Assembly (NCBI RefSeq): GCF_000226115.1
Contig: NC_016457.1
Span: 9,982,001 to 10,046,000, forward strand
Reading direction: 5' to 3'
From: Thermothielavioides terrestris NRRL 8126
Taxonomy: Eukaryota > Ascomycota > Sordariomycetes > Sordariales > Chaetomiaceae
DNA length: 64,000 nucleotides
Under the pieces are notes generated by a model. The model did not search any database and was not told the origin of the DNA. It saw nothing but the letters and a program-made list of their open reading frames with translations. The translations under genes and the position numbers were made by a program. This document shows positions 1 through 11,648 of this stretch, in pieces. Every line of letters starts with the position of its first letter. Position 1 is the stretch's first letter.

Positions 1-793
1 CGAGAAGCAGAGGATGCTGAGTTACTTGCGCCACGCCTGTCTCTGCTCCATGTCTGAGGTGCCTGCTGGTGAGAGAGCAATACTCTTGGTCTTGCAGCGG
101 ACACGATGAGCTCCAGTAGTAGGGAGGCGCAGTGCTGATAACCAATATAACAAATAACACGACTGACGATTCCTATTATGCCCCATTCACCTCGATCTAC
201 CGAGTTGACAGCTTGAGAGACTTTGCATTTGATGCCCTATTGTCCGAGCTTCGCTGCCGATGAGAGGCCCAGTCCCTGTCTTGCTTCGAGCGTAGCAACT
301 CTTTCCCTTGCTCCCATCCGGGCTTCGCCTTGAAAACGTTCCGCCTTAGCCACAGCACAACCTGGTTCATCTCGTCATGATATTTCACCTGTGGACGGTG
401 TCGTGGGTCATTACTAGCCGCTGTTTAATTGGCCGCGTGGGTGAGAGCCACATGGTAAACCTGCTCGCCTCCAGCTACCTGATGACGTCGTCGATCTTTC
501 TTCGTCGGCCGGCAAATTGGACGGAACCATGTTAACCAACAGCGCCTGGTCAGCCATGACGGGTCCGAACCGTCATAGCGTGGACAGATGCCCAATAAGA
601 ATGCAGGCTAAAGCATCTTGAGATGACGTCGAGATCGCTCGTGGGTTGCTGGCTTCTTTATATCAGAGGGTGATGGGCTTGGAGGTTGAGGTAGCTAGGC
701 GAGACCATTTAGCTTGTGCATCCTCGAGCATTGGATGGGATTCAGCATATGTTGATTTCTCGTTAGGTACGCAAGCAGTCAAGAAACGATAAC
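1..793. other. intergenic, upstream of the alcohol dehydrogenase
   Basis: No convincing gene is seen. A 63-codon minus-strand ORF at 197-388 has no recognisable domain. A TATA-like stretch (tttatatc, about 657-665) lies roughly 130 bp before the start codon at 794 and could be part of its promoter. Confidence 0.5.
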
Positions 794-2537
794 ATGGCGA
801 CCTCGCGAGCAGCCTACGCGGCGGAGCAGGCCATTGGTCACGAGAAGGAGAATTTAAAGCAGGATGTCAGCAATTACCAGCAAGTGGGCGATCAGCATGA
901 AACCATGAAGGCTCTGATTTGGCAGGGAAAACAGAAGGTGGAAGTCGGTACGTCTCCCTCCGGTCCGGGGAGGGCGCAAGCCATCGCTGACTCGACTCGC
1001 CTACAACAGTTGACGTCGCAAAACCACGGATCCTGGAAGACGGCGATGTAATCCTGAAAGTCACTGGAACAACTGTCTGTGGAAGCGATCTGCACTTGTT
1101 GCACGGTACGGAGATGCGGCCGCTGAAGCCTGTCCCATTTCATCATTGGACGTGCTGACAATCGCCAGGGACTATCATCCAGCTGAACAAGGGCGATATC
1201 CTAGGCCACGAATTCTGTGGTGTTGTTGACCAAGTAGGTCCGGCGGTGAAGAACATCCAGGTTGGGAAACGATATGTTGCCGCGTTCCAGATTACATGTG
1301 GAGAGGTAGGCCTCAACCTCACCACAGAACCCCGTTCATACACGTCTCTGGCTGACGATATTCTGGGTCAGTGCTTCTTCTGCAAGCAGAAGCTTTCGTC
1401 GCAATGTGAGAAAACAAATTCCAATCGGACCGCCAAGGCCATGTACGGTTCCCAGACAGCTGGCTTTTACGGGTACTCGCATTTCACTGGCGGCTTCGCC
1501 GGTGGCCAGGCCGAATATGTTCGAGTTCCCTTGGGAGATGTCAACCTGCTTGAGATCCCAGATGATGTCCCGGACGAAAAAGGTGCGTGATCGATATCCG
1601 TCACTTACCGCCATCGCGAATGTTTGGGCTGACCGGGCATCCTTTCACCGCCAGCCCTCTATCTCTCCGATGTCCTCCCAACAGCCTACAATGCTGTCAA
1701 GGACACAGCCGTCTACCCGAACGACCAGGTCGCCATCTTCGGCGCCGGACCGATTGGGCAAATGGCCGGTGTGTTTGCGATCGACGAGGGTGCGAGCAAG
1801 GTGATCTTCGTCGACACGGAGCCCCGCGTCTCAGCCATCTCCAACCGCTGGCCGGCCCAGCACAAGGACAAGCTCGAGCTGATCGACTACAAGAAGCTCA
1901 GCTTCGGCGTCACCAACAAGGAGACGGTGGTCAGCAAGCTCAAGGACATGTGCGGCGGACGCGGCCCGGACGTGGCCATCGAGTGTGCCGCGGGCGAGTA
2001 CGCCAAGGGCTGGATGCACTGGCTGGAGATGTCGCTCGGGGCTGAGACGGACACGAGCGAGATCCTCAATGAGATGGTTGAATCCGTGAGGAACTATGGC
2101 CGCGCGGGCATTACCGGCGTCTACGTGGGATACGTAGGTCTTATGCTGCCCCTGCCGGCTTCGATGCAAGTACAGGCACTGATTGTCTGTCGCCAGACCA
2201 ACCACTTCAATGTTGGCTCGCTGATGCAGCGAGGCATTCGGCTCATAGGCAATGGGCAAGCGCCTGTCATGAAGTATTGGTAGGTGATGGCCCGGCACCA
2301 CGGAATGGAAAGCACCATGCTAATCATCATTGGGACAACAGGGACGGTTTGTTGCAAAAGATCCGGTTGGGCCAGCTGGACCCCACGCAGATGCTCTCGC
2401 ACCGATTCCGCCTCGAGGATATCGACAAGGTCTACCACATGTTCGACGCCAAGGAAGACAACATCCAGAAGGTCTTCGTCGAAACCAAATTCTCGTTCCC
2501 GCGGGCTGAAGGGACGCCAGAGCTGACCAAGCTGTGA
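794..2537 (+). CDS. zinc-dependent medium-chain alcohol dehydrogenase (formaldehyde-dehydrogenase-like)
   Basis: Seven exons: 794-947, 1010-1105, 1169-1305, 1372-1582, 1655-2133, 2197-2279, 2342-2537, giving about 451 residues. The catalytic-zinc motifs TVCGSDLH and GHEFCG are present. A structural-zinc Cys cluster (CGECFFCKQKLSSQC) is split by the intron at 1306-1371. The NAD(P) loop reads GAGPIGQMAG. The 63-bp intron at 2134-2196 is in frame and would be missed by a simple ORF read; removing it joins YVGY to TNHF, as expected in this family. It should oxidise an alcohol or hydroxymethyl adduct with NAD(P)+ in the cytosol. It lies upstream of the HET gene on the same strand; a role in the polyketide cluster is not shown. 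Confidence 0.88.
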
Positions 2538-2912
2538 GCTGCGAATGGTGCTGAAACTGAGGAGAGTGACTACTGTTGGTTCTTGGAGAAACGTAGCGGG
2601 CCGATCGTATGCTTGATATCACAATGGCCATCTCATTGCTGCGGTTCATTTTCAGTCTCTCTGATTAAGGTAGTTACCCGAAGGAATATAGTCCCCCAAA
2701 GTTGGTTTTGCTTCGAGAATGGACAAAGTGTAGCAATGGAGAATGGAAGCACAACGGGCAATTAGGTGATCCGCCGACGCTCGGCGCGGGATTTGCGGGG
2801 AGTTACTTGTCCGAGATGGGGCGCAGCAATGGGGCCTCAACCTTCACGGCGATTCCAACATCGCGGCTTCTGAGCGTCACCGCCAGGTCAGCACCTTGTC
2901 CAGTTGCCGGGC
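2538..2912. other. intergenic, 375 bp
   Basis: Spacer between two plus-strand genes. Short ORFs here have no recognisable content; no terminator or promoter element stands out. Confidence 0.4.
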
Positions 2913-5900
2913 ATGGATCTGCTAGTGGTTCCCTCCTCCCCGACCCTCCCAGTCCGGAAAGCTCCCTATGTCTGCACCGAGCACTGGGATGGGGGCAAAT
3001 ACCTCGACTACGCCGCCCGCAAGGGCCGCATGTCGACAGTGTCACCCTCACTCCGGGGGTTCGTGACGGCCGGCGCTACGCAAACAGACGCCGAATATCT
3101 GGAGCCGATACATCCTACGCCTCAAGCGCAGCAGCAGTCCTTCTTCCAGACCTGGTTTTTCTTTGGGCTCCTGGCCGAGTTCCTGGGCCTGAACGAAGCC
3201 GACGACGGGACGCGCCAAATCGATGAGGAGCTCGCCAAAGAAGAAATAGAGTCGCTGTATCAAGACTTCGTTGTCGTTGACGAGGATGGCCGACGTTTCA
3301 TCAGCGGCGGCAAGCTGCTGGAGCCTGGTATGGGCAGCCATCTGATGGACAGGTTCAAGCAGACCAGACAAGGCGTTGCGCACCGAGCCAAGTATCTGCA
3401 CGACTGTCTCCAGTTTACCTGCGCCATGCTGCACACCGGCATCCATACCGACTTCGATCGGGACGTGCTCTACTCGATTGCCGCGCTAGGGGAGCTGTTC
3501 TGCACTTCCTTCGTGACGGCTGCCAACTTCGGCTTGCTGCCCAATGGACTGCCTCACTTCAGCCTCCCGTGGAGCCAGAACTATCTCAAGCCGCGTGGGG
3601 AGCTGGAAAAGCATATGCTCGAGAACGGATGGTGCAAGAGCGAGATCGAGAAGCTCAGGTGGGTGTACCAGGGCTTGGGAACCCAGCACTTCCTCAGCAG
3701 GATGAGGAAGGAAGAGCCGCACGGCGACCATACCGGATGCTCGGCCGACGGATGCGTGGCGTTTCAGCTGGACGAGACGTACAGGCCACGACACGCAACT
3801 GCAGGCTGCGCCTGTGCCTTCATCGGAGCGGAGCATGTCAACACAGTCCAGACAATCCTCAAGACCACAAAAGGATACCCTGTCCTGCGCTTCGACACGG
3901 TCATAGATCCTGGCAGCGTCGATGGGTTGAGAGCAGAATTGACGGTGGAAGAGTACAGTGATGAAGTGCCATATGTTGCAATATCACATGTGAGCACTTC
4001 ACAAGCCCCGCCCGAGGGCGCGTTCTCCCTTGTGTATGCTGATCAACGGCCTAGGTGTGGGCAGATGGAATGGGCAATCCGAAAGAGAACTCTCTGCCGC
4101 AATGCCAGATTGCAGAGGTCGCAAGCCTTGTTGCCGAGCTTGGGAAGACAGTTGGCACAGCGGTTGATGCCTCGGCGCCGGCATACCGCTTCTGGCTCGA
4201 CACCCTCCTATGTCCCGTTGAACGGGTGGGCAACGCTATCTCGCTTGCGCGCATCAAGGACGTATACCGCAACGCGAAGCACGTCCTCGTCCTTGATGCG
4301 TCTATCATGCGCCATCGCTTTGAGAGCCTCAGCGCGGCAGAGGCCCTCCTGAGAATATTTGCAACGTCCGCCTGGATGAGGAGGCTGTGGACACTGCAGG
4401 GTCTGTCCGGCTTTTCTTGGTTTCAGTCTCACCGTTCTACTTAACTAGCTGCAAATCTAACTAATGATTGGTATTTCAGAGGGTGCCCTCGCCCAGACAC
4501 TCTTCTTCCAGTTTGCAGACAAGGCTGTTACCGCCCAACAGGCTCTCGAGCAGCTTTTCCAACAAGGGCGCAACGATCTGAGATACATGCGGATCTGGAT
4601 CGATGTCTTCACAGAGGTACGCATGCGGATACCCCATCTTTTCCCCTTGCCGCTCTCGAACTAATCAGACTCTTGAACCTCTTTAGGCTACAAATCTCAG
4701 GGGCTGGTTCCACCCCCCTTTCAACCACCCCAGCCCCAAATCCCACGAGATGCTCATCTCGCTCCAGCGTAGCCTGCACTTCCGCACCGTCTCCGTACCG
4801 GCAGATGAGCCCATCTGCATCGCAACCCTGCTTTCCTTCAGCCAACAAGACCAGGAGGACATCATTGCCGAGACCAAGCGCAGCGGCCACGCGGGCATGG
4901 CGCGCGTGTGGGAGGCGGTCGCCCGGTTCTTCTTCGACGGCCGCCTCCCGGCCGCCATGCTCTTCTCGGCCGACGCGACGCTCGACATCCCCGGCTGGCG
5001 ATGGGCGCCGCGCAGCCTGCTCGGCGCCAACGCGGGCGCCGCGGAGGGCGTGATGGACCTCAACACGCGGATGATGCGCTTCCACCTCGCACACGCCGGC
5101 ATCCCGACGGGTTCGTCCGAGACAGCCCAGCCCGAATTACTAACTGCTACCGCGTCCGACCAGGGCAACAGCAGCGCCACCACCCCAGCCAGTGCCAGCA
5201 GCGACAGACGCACAACACCGCGCCAATTCGGCATCCCAACGCCCCTCGGCCTCCGCGTGCAGATGCCGGGCTTGATCCTCCGCGCATCCCCCCTCCTCCC
5301 GCATCTGCCTCTCCAGCCATGGGAGGGAACCTTCAACCGTCCATCGGAAGACTATCTCTTCGTGCGGGAGCCGGCAACACAGCAGTGGCTGCGCCTAATG
5401 GACCTCCACCGCGCCCGAAGAGGCTTGATGGGCGAGTTGGACGACAAACAGGACGACGACGACAAGAACAGACGACAAGGCGGGGCGAGTCGCGCGGGGA
5501 GCACGCCGCTGCCGCCGCCGCCGCCGCCGCTGACCGAGTCCGTCTGCTCTGGCAGGTGTGCGATACTGTATGATCCTGACGCCGAGCGGGCCGGGATTCG
5601 CTACTGTCTCATGGTGCAGCTGGAGCCGGGCCAGGAGTCCGCGGCGGGCGCGGGGATGATGAGGGTGCGCCGCGACCGGATGGTGCTTGTGGATGTGGCT
5701 AGCGCCGGGTATGCCTTGCTTGCTGAGACGCTGCGAGGGCTTGCGCTCGAAGTGGCAGCGCATGAAGCGACGAGGAGACTGTTGGAGGTCGGGGAGGGGA
5801 GCGGGGACGGAGAGGAACGCGAGAAGGCTGTGGAGGGGGTGAGGCGCGTCATGAAGGAGTTGATGGGGAGGAAGTGCGCGTCGGACGCGGCGTTCGCCCG

Positions 5901-6024
5901 GGCTGTTCGTGACTGCATTGGGTTCAATCTGGAGCAGTTCATGTGGGCGCAGATACCAGTACGGTTCTCGCATGATGTGACGGCGGAGGTGTGTGAAGAG
6001 ACTCAAGTCTGGATTGTGGACTAA
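2913..6024 (+). CDS. heterokaryon-incompatibility (HET) domain protein
   Basis: Four exons: 2913-3989, 4055-4400, 4480-4616, 4687-6024; 965 residues. The HET domain starts around residue 353 with YVAISHVWADGMGN and continues through FWLDTLLCPV and a RRLWTLQE-type segment near residue 470, the usual HET blocks. The first ~350 residues are Trp/Phe/Cys-rich and carry CxC-type pairs but match no domain I can name. The C-terminal third has a Pro run (about 5508-5529) and acidic stretches. HET proteins take part in non-self recognition and programmed cell death after hyphal fusion; the partner here is unknown. The first ATG in the long frame is 2913; an earlier in-frame TTG at 2904 is not a likely start. 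Confidence 0.85.
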
Positions 6025-6306
6025 GACGATGTAGGTACCTCATTTACAGCGGACGTAGGCCCCTTGGATATTTAGGTGATGGAAGCGCGACCACGAATTC
6101 CATGGCATGCTCCCGATGAACCCCCATGTCTGCTTCCACCGGTGCGCCGTTATCCACCCAGATCTCAACAGTGTCCGTTCCGACACCCTCAAGCAGGTCT
6201 GCCACGCCTCAGATCACGTCGAAAACTGAAGTGAAGGATAGATAGCGAATGAATCCTGCGGTCACACAGAGCCAGCTGGCACTGCACATCCAAACTATCG
6301 AGAGCC
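6025..6306. other. intergenic, about 280 bp
   Basis: Spacer after the HET gene. Nothing recognisable. Confidence 0.35.
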
Positions 6307-7029
6307 CTAACAGCACCGAACGCCCCTCGACACGACGCTCCCGTCGAACGTATCGACTAGACAGCTCTGGCGTGCATGCAGCTGCATTCGGTTCACGTCC
6401 CAAGCGTCGCTCGACCGGCCGAAAGACAGTTCTCTGATGGCGGCAGCCAGGTACGAGTTGGACTGGGCAGACAAGAGCAACAGCCGTCTCGCCTCGTCTT
6501 CCGTCAGGAGATTGATGTCATCGGCAAGGCCCCGGCAGAGCGAGGGCCTCCGCCGATGCCTCGTCTGCATGTGTCGGGCGTCCCGTGCGGCTCGCCTCGC
6601 GGGCAGTGCCGCGGGCTCTGCTGGGGCGCTCTCCACAGCTAATGCTCGAGCGGTGATGTCGGCAAGCGGTGTACGACTCGGAACGCAGCCGGATGTGGCA
6701 CGCGGTGGCAGGTCCCAGCTCGAGGCCCGAGGCCGAGAGGAACGTGTCGGAGCTGGTGCCGCCGTCTCAGCGTACTCCGCACCGACGTTGGCAAGCCACT
6801 GCCCAACCCTGGATGCATTGTTGGAGGGAGATCTGCCATCTTTGGCTCCTAATGGGCGAAGCCGGACACCCAGAGATTGCCGTGGTTGTTGCGCAACGCG
6901 GCTGGCCCGGGGTCGAGACGCGAGAGCAGGCTGTTGAGTCCGAACCCGGAGCCGGTCAGCAGTGCAGGGGAGCGTGCTGATGGAGGTTGGGCTGGCGTTC
7001 GCCGGGCCCGCAGCGAGAAGAGCGTTCAT
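6307..7029 (-). CDS. hypothetical protein (doubtful)
   Basis: Open frame of about 240 codons from ATG at 7029. The sequence is rich in Ala, Arg, Ser and Pro, with a more structured C-terminal patch (DINLLTEDEARRLLLLSAQS) that looks like an amphipathic helix found in small fungal hypothetical proteins. The frame can be extended upstream only through non-ATG codons to 7155. No domain, signal peptide or membrane segment is evident. It may be a real, lineage-specific gene or a chance GC-rich ORF; I favour the first only because of the helical patch. Confidence 0.3.
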   Translation of the reverse strand: MNALLAAGPANASPTSISTLPCTADRLRVRTQQPALASRPRASRVAQQPRQSLGVRLRPLGAKDGRSPSNNASRVGQWLANVGAEYAETAAPAPTRSSRPRASSWDLPPRATSGCVPSRTPLADITARALAVESAPAEPAALPARRAARDARHMQTRHRRRPSLCRGLADDINLLTEDEARRLLLLSAQSNSYLAAAIRELSFGRSSDAWDVNRMQLHARQSCLVDTFDGSVVSRGVRCC

Positions 7030-7423
7030 TGTGCGGATGATAGCTGGACGTTTGAGAAAGTTGAAGATGGTCTCGAAGCATAGGCTGGGAGTTGCCGGTT
7101 GATGCCACACACCGACTTTGTAAGCGATGCGTGTTCCGTGTAAGACGCGCTGCATTTGTTTTGTTTTGTGCAGGGGTCCAGTTCGTGTCAGGCGCGCCTC
7201 GGGCCCACCGCAGGGAGCATGGGATGCTCGACTTCAACTTTTCCCCTGTCCAGCAAACAGAGGAATCAGCATTCAAGCTGCCGACTCCGAGGCTCGAGGA
7301 GTCTTAGTTTTTTATCCAATCCTTTCAGTCGCGTTACTCTGCTTCTTCAATGCCTGTCCCGAAAGATGCAATCGCATTCTCAGCTTTCTGCTTTCCTATT
7401 TCTTTTTTCTTTTTTTCTTCTTC

Positions 7424-7452
7424 TTTTTTTTTTTTTTTTTTTTAAAAAAAAA
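7424..7452. repeat. T20-A9 homopolymer tract
   Basis: Twenty T (7424-7443) followed by nine A (7444-7452), inside a C/T-rich stretch from about 7390. Low complexity; reading frames that cross it are unreliable. Confidence 0.9.
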
Positions 7453-7582
7453 GGAAATCTCAGAGCAAGCAGCAGTAACCCCCCGGTGAATCCTTCTCTT
7501 TCACCGCTGCGAGGAGCTCGAGCTTGTCCGGGACCTGGGGACGCGTTGTCGGTGGGCCCTCGAGGAAAGAGCTTCGTGATCG

Positions 7583-7741
7583 GCCATGAGTGTTTACCAG
7601 CTGCTCGCCGATGCCCATGCCGAGGTACACCAATGCTGTTTCGTGTTTCAAGAATCAGCCCGGCTGGAATGCCGCGGCTCCGCCATCGATCGGCCAGTGT
7701 GTCCGGTTCGCGGTTACCGAGAGGCCACCGCCTGCGTGGCT
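7583..7741 (-). pseudogene. decayed fragment resembling BIM1/X325 copper-binding secreted proteins
   Basis: On the minus strand a short stretch reads NRTHWPIDGGAAAFQPG, then a stop at 7655-7657, then F and HETALVYLGMGIGEQ. From memory, the NRTxWPxxGG, QPGWF and YxNxGxGE-type blocks occur in that order in fungal BIM1/X325 (LPMO-like copper acquisition) proteins. The stop falls where Trp is expected, so TGG to TGA is a plausible G-to-A change. No signal peptide or downstream domain can be joined cleanly. The rest of the gap 7030-8182 holds only low-complexity sequence and shadow ORFs. Identification is tentative. Confidence 0.4.
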
Positions 7742-8182
7742 CGCAAGACTGAGCAACAGAGCTTCCCAGGGTTGTTGATGACGAGAGCGATAGTTGATTA
7801 CACCACGGCTGATTAGACGACGTGAGCCTACACAAAGCGTGCCCAGCACAAGCATACCTAGATAGGCCCAAGGGGATGTTGTTGGAGGCTGGCCGGAGCA
7901 TTGCGGCACAAGTACCTTACACCACGCAGCCCACCAGGGCCACTGCAAAAGGCTGTTCTATCCTCTAGGCAAGCACAACACGCGTACAGTCTCTTAAACT
8001 CTTACAGATTATGAACCTCGCCAACCATGCGACCCACGCCACGCTCTCTTTCACCTCAGGTTGTGTCATCCTGCTGCACCCCGATTACAGTTATGGTTCC
8101 CGCAAATTGCGCTCACTGGTCCAGGCTGGGTTGCTCGCGATGAACTGGCCGCAGATCGCCTCCTGTTTGGGGGCGCCTCCGC

Positions 8183-8729
8183 CTAGACGACCGCCCGAGG
8201 CCGAGCGCCTCCCAGGTTGAAGCCGTAGTGCCAGTCGTACAGGACGTTGAAGAAGAGGAAGAAACTTGGAGATGATGTGTTAGCATGGCCACATACCTCC
8301 TCCTGGGTCCTCGGTGGGACTCACAATGCGATAAAGCTGAAGGCCTCCGCCGTGAGCAGCAGGGCGTCGTGGCTGTAGCTCCAGTCGGAAGCAGTGAAGG
8401 AGACCGCGACAATCCAGAGGTACGAGAAGATCAGGTTGAACATCATGACATGGCCTGGGTAGGCGCTGAAGAAGAATGCGAGGAGGTAAAACGCAGTCGT
8501 CAAGACAGCCTGCACGACCGTCCCAGTCAGTTGCCGAGCCGGAACAAACGCCGTCATACGTCCGACTTACAATCACCAGCTCGTAGATGATATGGTCGCC
8601 GCCCCGGTCCTTGGACACCAGATAGGCCAGGATGCCCATCACGATGACGGCCGAGATCCATACCAGCGCGCTGCTGGCGAGCAAAAAAAGCGATAGCCCG
8701 GTGCGGGCGCGCGTCCCTCCACGGACCAT
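8183..8729 (-). CDS. small four-helix membrane protein (MARVEL-like)
   Basis: Three exons: 8729-8571, 8509-8325, 8264-8183; 141 residues. Four hydrophobic segments are visible: near residues 12-38, 54-70, 74-96 and 108-128. The N-terminus is short and Arg-rich, and the C-terminus (YDWHYGFNLGGARPR) is polar. Size, helix count and an aromatic, acidic loop after helix three fit the fungal MARVEL-like integral membrane proteins, whose functions are mostly unknown. Both introns (8510-8570 and 8265-8324) have clean GT-AG borders and keep frame. Confidence 0.72.
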
Positions 8730-9490
8730 GGTGTTCGTATTGGGTTGTGTGCTAGACGGGTTTGAGGACTAGTGATCCGTTGGACCGGGAATCCGAGGTC
8801 TTCGGGGATAGCAAATTGTGGTGGCTTGGGAATTGGTGGGAGAGGATGAAACATGGTCCAGACGTCGTCACTACCCGTAAACCAGACACCTTATACCGCC
8901 GGGCATCCGCACCTTCCTGACGCTGTGCCCAGTTTCTGGTGCAGCCACGGCATGACAGGTCGAGGCATGACACCGCACGTCAACTATCTCGCTCCACGGG
9001 CGTATGACAGAGAAGATTGTCGAAGCACCAAAAACAACCATTCAGGGGTGACAGGCTGCCAAGGTTTGTGTGTGTTGACTGACAGCAAACGCTGCTTCAT
9101 ATTGGGCCGTTCCCATGCCACTGACGGTATCTGCGTGCTCACAGGGTGCAGATCCAAGGCCCTGCAGGGTGGGTATCGGCACAATGCCGTCAGCGCCTGA
9201 GTGCTTGGGGGCAGCAGCCCCCGCTGACGGAGGGAATCACAACGTCATGTTGCAGCTCGTTACATTAGCCCATCGACCCACGCGCAAACAAGTTTGACCA
9301 TGCGGGAATGCCGACTTGTGAACTGTACTCGACTCAGAATCTCCAGCTACCAGCTATTAATGGACCGCGCTCAAGCGGCGAATCTGTCATCTAGCCAAAG
9401 CTCGCTCATGCTCTAGGGACCAACAACGTCAACCGTCCATCCATCCGTCAAAATACTTGTCGATCTTCGCCCGGAAACAGGCTACAGCAG
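8730..9490. other. intergenic, 761 bp
   Basis: Separates the small membrane protein start from the 3' end of the monooxygenase. No gene, tRNA or repeat recognised. Confidence 0.4.
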
Positions 9491-11648
9491 TCACAGCGCC
9501 AAAATGCTCCTCATCACTTCTTCGAGCCTCTTAGCCGGCGCATCCACCATGGCCTTCGACCGCCATGCGACAAACCTGTCGGGACGGACCAGCACGCAGC
9601 CGTCCTCCTCGACCTCGCGCCTCTTCGCCCAGTCAAAGTAGACGTCCTCGTAGTCCTGCTTCCACCCGATCGAGTAGGCGACGATCTCGACGCCCAGCGC
9701 CGCCGACACGGCCTCGGCAGCGTCCTTCCACGGCCGCCCTCCCGGGCCCGTGAGCAGGCAGAAGCGGCCGTGGCCGGCCAGGTCGATCGTCGAGAGGCGC
9801 TTGCCCGGCGACCGCGTGTTCAGCCAGACGTGCGGCAGGCGGCGGCCGGGGTAGGTGGTGATCTGGTGCGTCCGGACCTTGTCCTCGGGCGGCGGCGGCG
9901 GCGGGCCCTGGTCGGCGAGGTACACGGCCGCCGAGACGTAGCGCTGGTTCATCTCGATGCCGAGGCCGTGGAACTCGGTCGTCGTGGTCTCGATGGCCCG
10001 CTGGAAGTCTTGCCGCCGCTTGCGGCCCTTCTCGCCCGGGTCGTCGAACTCGGCGAGGATCTCGCGTCGCTTGGCCGCGTCGGGCTCCAGCATGCCCAGC
10101 GTCTTCTGCCAGTGGATGTGGTCCCGCAGTCCCTGGTTCGCGCGCGTGATGATGTCGACGCCGACGGGCTGCCGCTCCTGGCTAAAGGAGTCGAGCAGCG
10201 CGCGGCCGGCCTTGCCGGACATGACGTAGTCGATCTTCCACGCGAGGTTGAAGGCATCCTGGATGCACGTGTTGGATCCGAGGCCGTTGAACGGGGGGTG
10301 GCGGTGCGTTGCGTCGCCGAAACAGAAGCTGTAGTCAATTAGCACATGTCAACCCCCCGCGATCTAGATGTCCGAGTTGGTTGGGGAGTTGTGCTTCTCC
10401 GGTCTGGCGGAACCTACACGTTGCCATCCGAGTAGTACTCGGCCACGGTTTCGTTAATGGCCCACTTGCCGACGTGAAGCAGCTCGACCTTGACGGACTC
10501 GTCGCCGATCAACTCCCTCACGCGAGCCAGGTATTCCTCGTCGCTGGCGTCCATGTCGTCCGCGGTCAGGTCGGCGCCCGGAGCCGGAAGGAAGATGAAC
10601 ATCCACTCGGTCCACGGCCTGACCATGCGCACGATGGCGGCCCAGCCCCAGGGCGGCGAGTCCATCTCCTCGGGCCGGAACACCCAGTGCAGGTTCCCGA
10701 CCCGGTTGGCGACGAGGTGCGACATGTCGGCGCGCACGAGCACATTCAGCGCCAGGCCTTGGCCGGGCTTCTTAATGAGCGGGATGCCCAGCTCGCGGAC
10801 GACCTGGCTGCGGGCGCCATCGCAGCCGAAGAGGAACCGAGACTGGATCTTGTACGTCGTCTTCGTGACATCGTCGAAGACCTCGGAGATGATGACGTCC
10901 GGCTCCGGGCGGGTCAGCCGCAGAAACCTGGTGTTGAACCGCAGTGTCCAGCCCTTGTGCAGGGCCCTCTTCGTCAGGATCGGCTCCAGGAGGGTTTGCG
11001 GGAGGTCGACATGGCTGCACGGACTCGCCAGCTCGTAGTCGCCCTGGTTCCCTGCTGTGTTAGTGCGGGGAGTTGATCAGGGGAAGCAGCGTTAACAGCA
11101 GGGACCTTCGCCCGGGAAACGTGTTCCTGGCATTAATATACCTTGTACTTGGGGTCGTGGCCCCACGAATAGACGCGGGCGAACTCCTCACCGGCCATGC
11201 TGCGGCACCATCTGGTGTGCGCCATGTGGTGGCTAGGCGTTGCCACGTCCAGGCACTCCTGCTCCAGGCCAATGTCTCGGAGGCACTCTATGGCCCGTCC
11301 CCATGTCAGACTCGGCTGCTCGCATATCCAATCTGATTATTTTAGGACCCTGATGGTACGCACCAAGCCCCGCCATATTGGTGATGTGCGCACGGGGGGT
11401 CTCGGCCGTGCCCGGGGCCGCGGCGATAATAATCCCCGTTCTCCCTGCATCGCCGAATTGGTTCAGTTATATTTCTGTGTCGTGCAACGCCAGTTGAGGA
11501 TCCGACAACGGCTAACGCGAGGTTGCGTGGCGGACGGCATTCGGCAACACCACATACCATGTGCGGCCAAGAAACAGGCGAGCGAAGCCCCGGCTGGGCC
11601 AGCCCCTACGATCAGTAGATCGGTCTTTACGATCTCTGCAGCCGCCAT
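9491..11648 (-). CDS. FAD-dependent aromatic monooxygenase (phenol 2-monooxygenase type)
   Basis: Five exons: 11648-11558, 11444-11364, 11287-11142, 11043-10418, 10328-9491; 593 residues. The FAD loop GAGPAG sits at residues 15-20, the DG motif in FGCDGARSQ, and the second flavin motif GDATHRHPP at about 319-327. An NMAGLECLRDIGLE block follows the flavin loop, as in phenol hydroxylases. The extra C-terminal ~200 residues, ending with a thioredoxin-fold-like region, make it longer than the ~450-residue salicylate-hydroxylase types. It should hydroxylate a phenolic ring using NAD(P)H and O2. In a polyketide cluster such enzymes hydroxylate or dearomatise the PKS product; regiochemistry cannot be read from sequence. 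Confidence 0.9.

Noticed and set aside
9770..11076. Long plus-strand ORFs opposite the monooxygenase
   Set aside because: Antisense shadows of a gene with clear flavin motifs and spliced frame.
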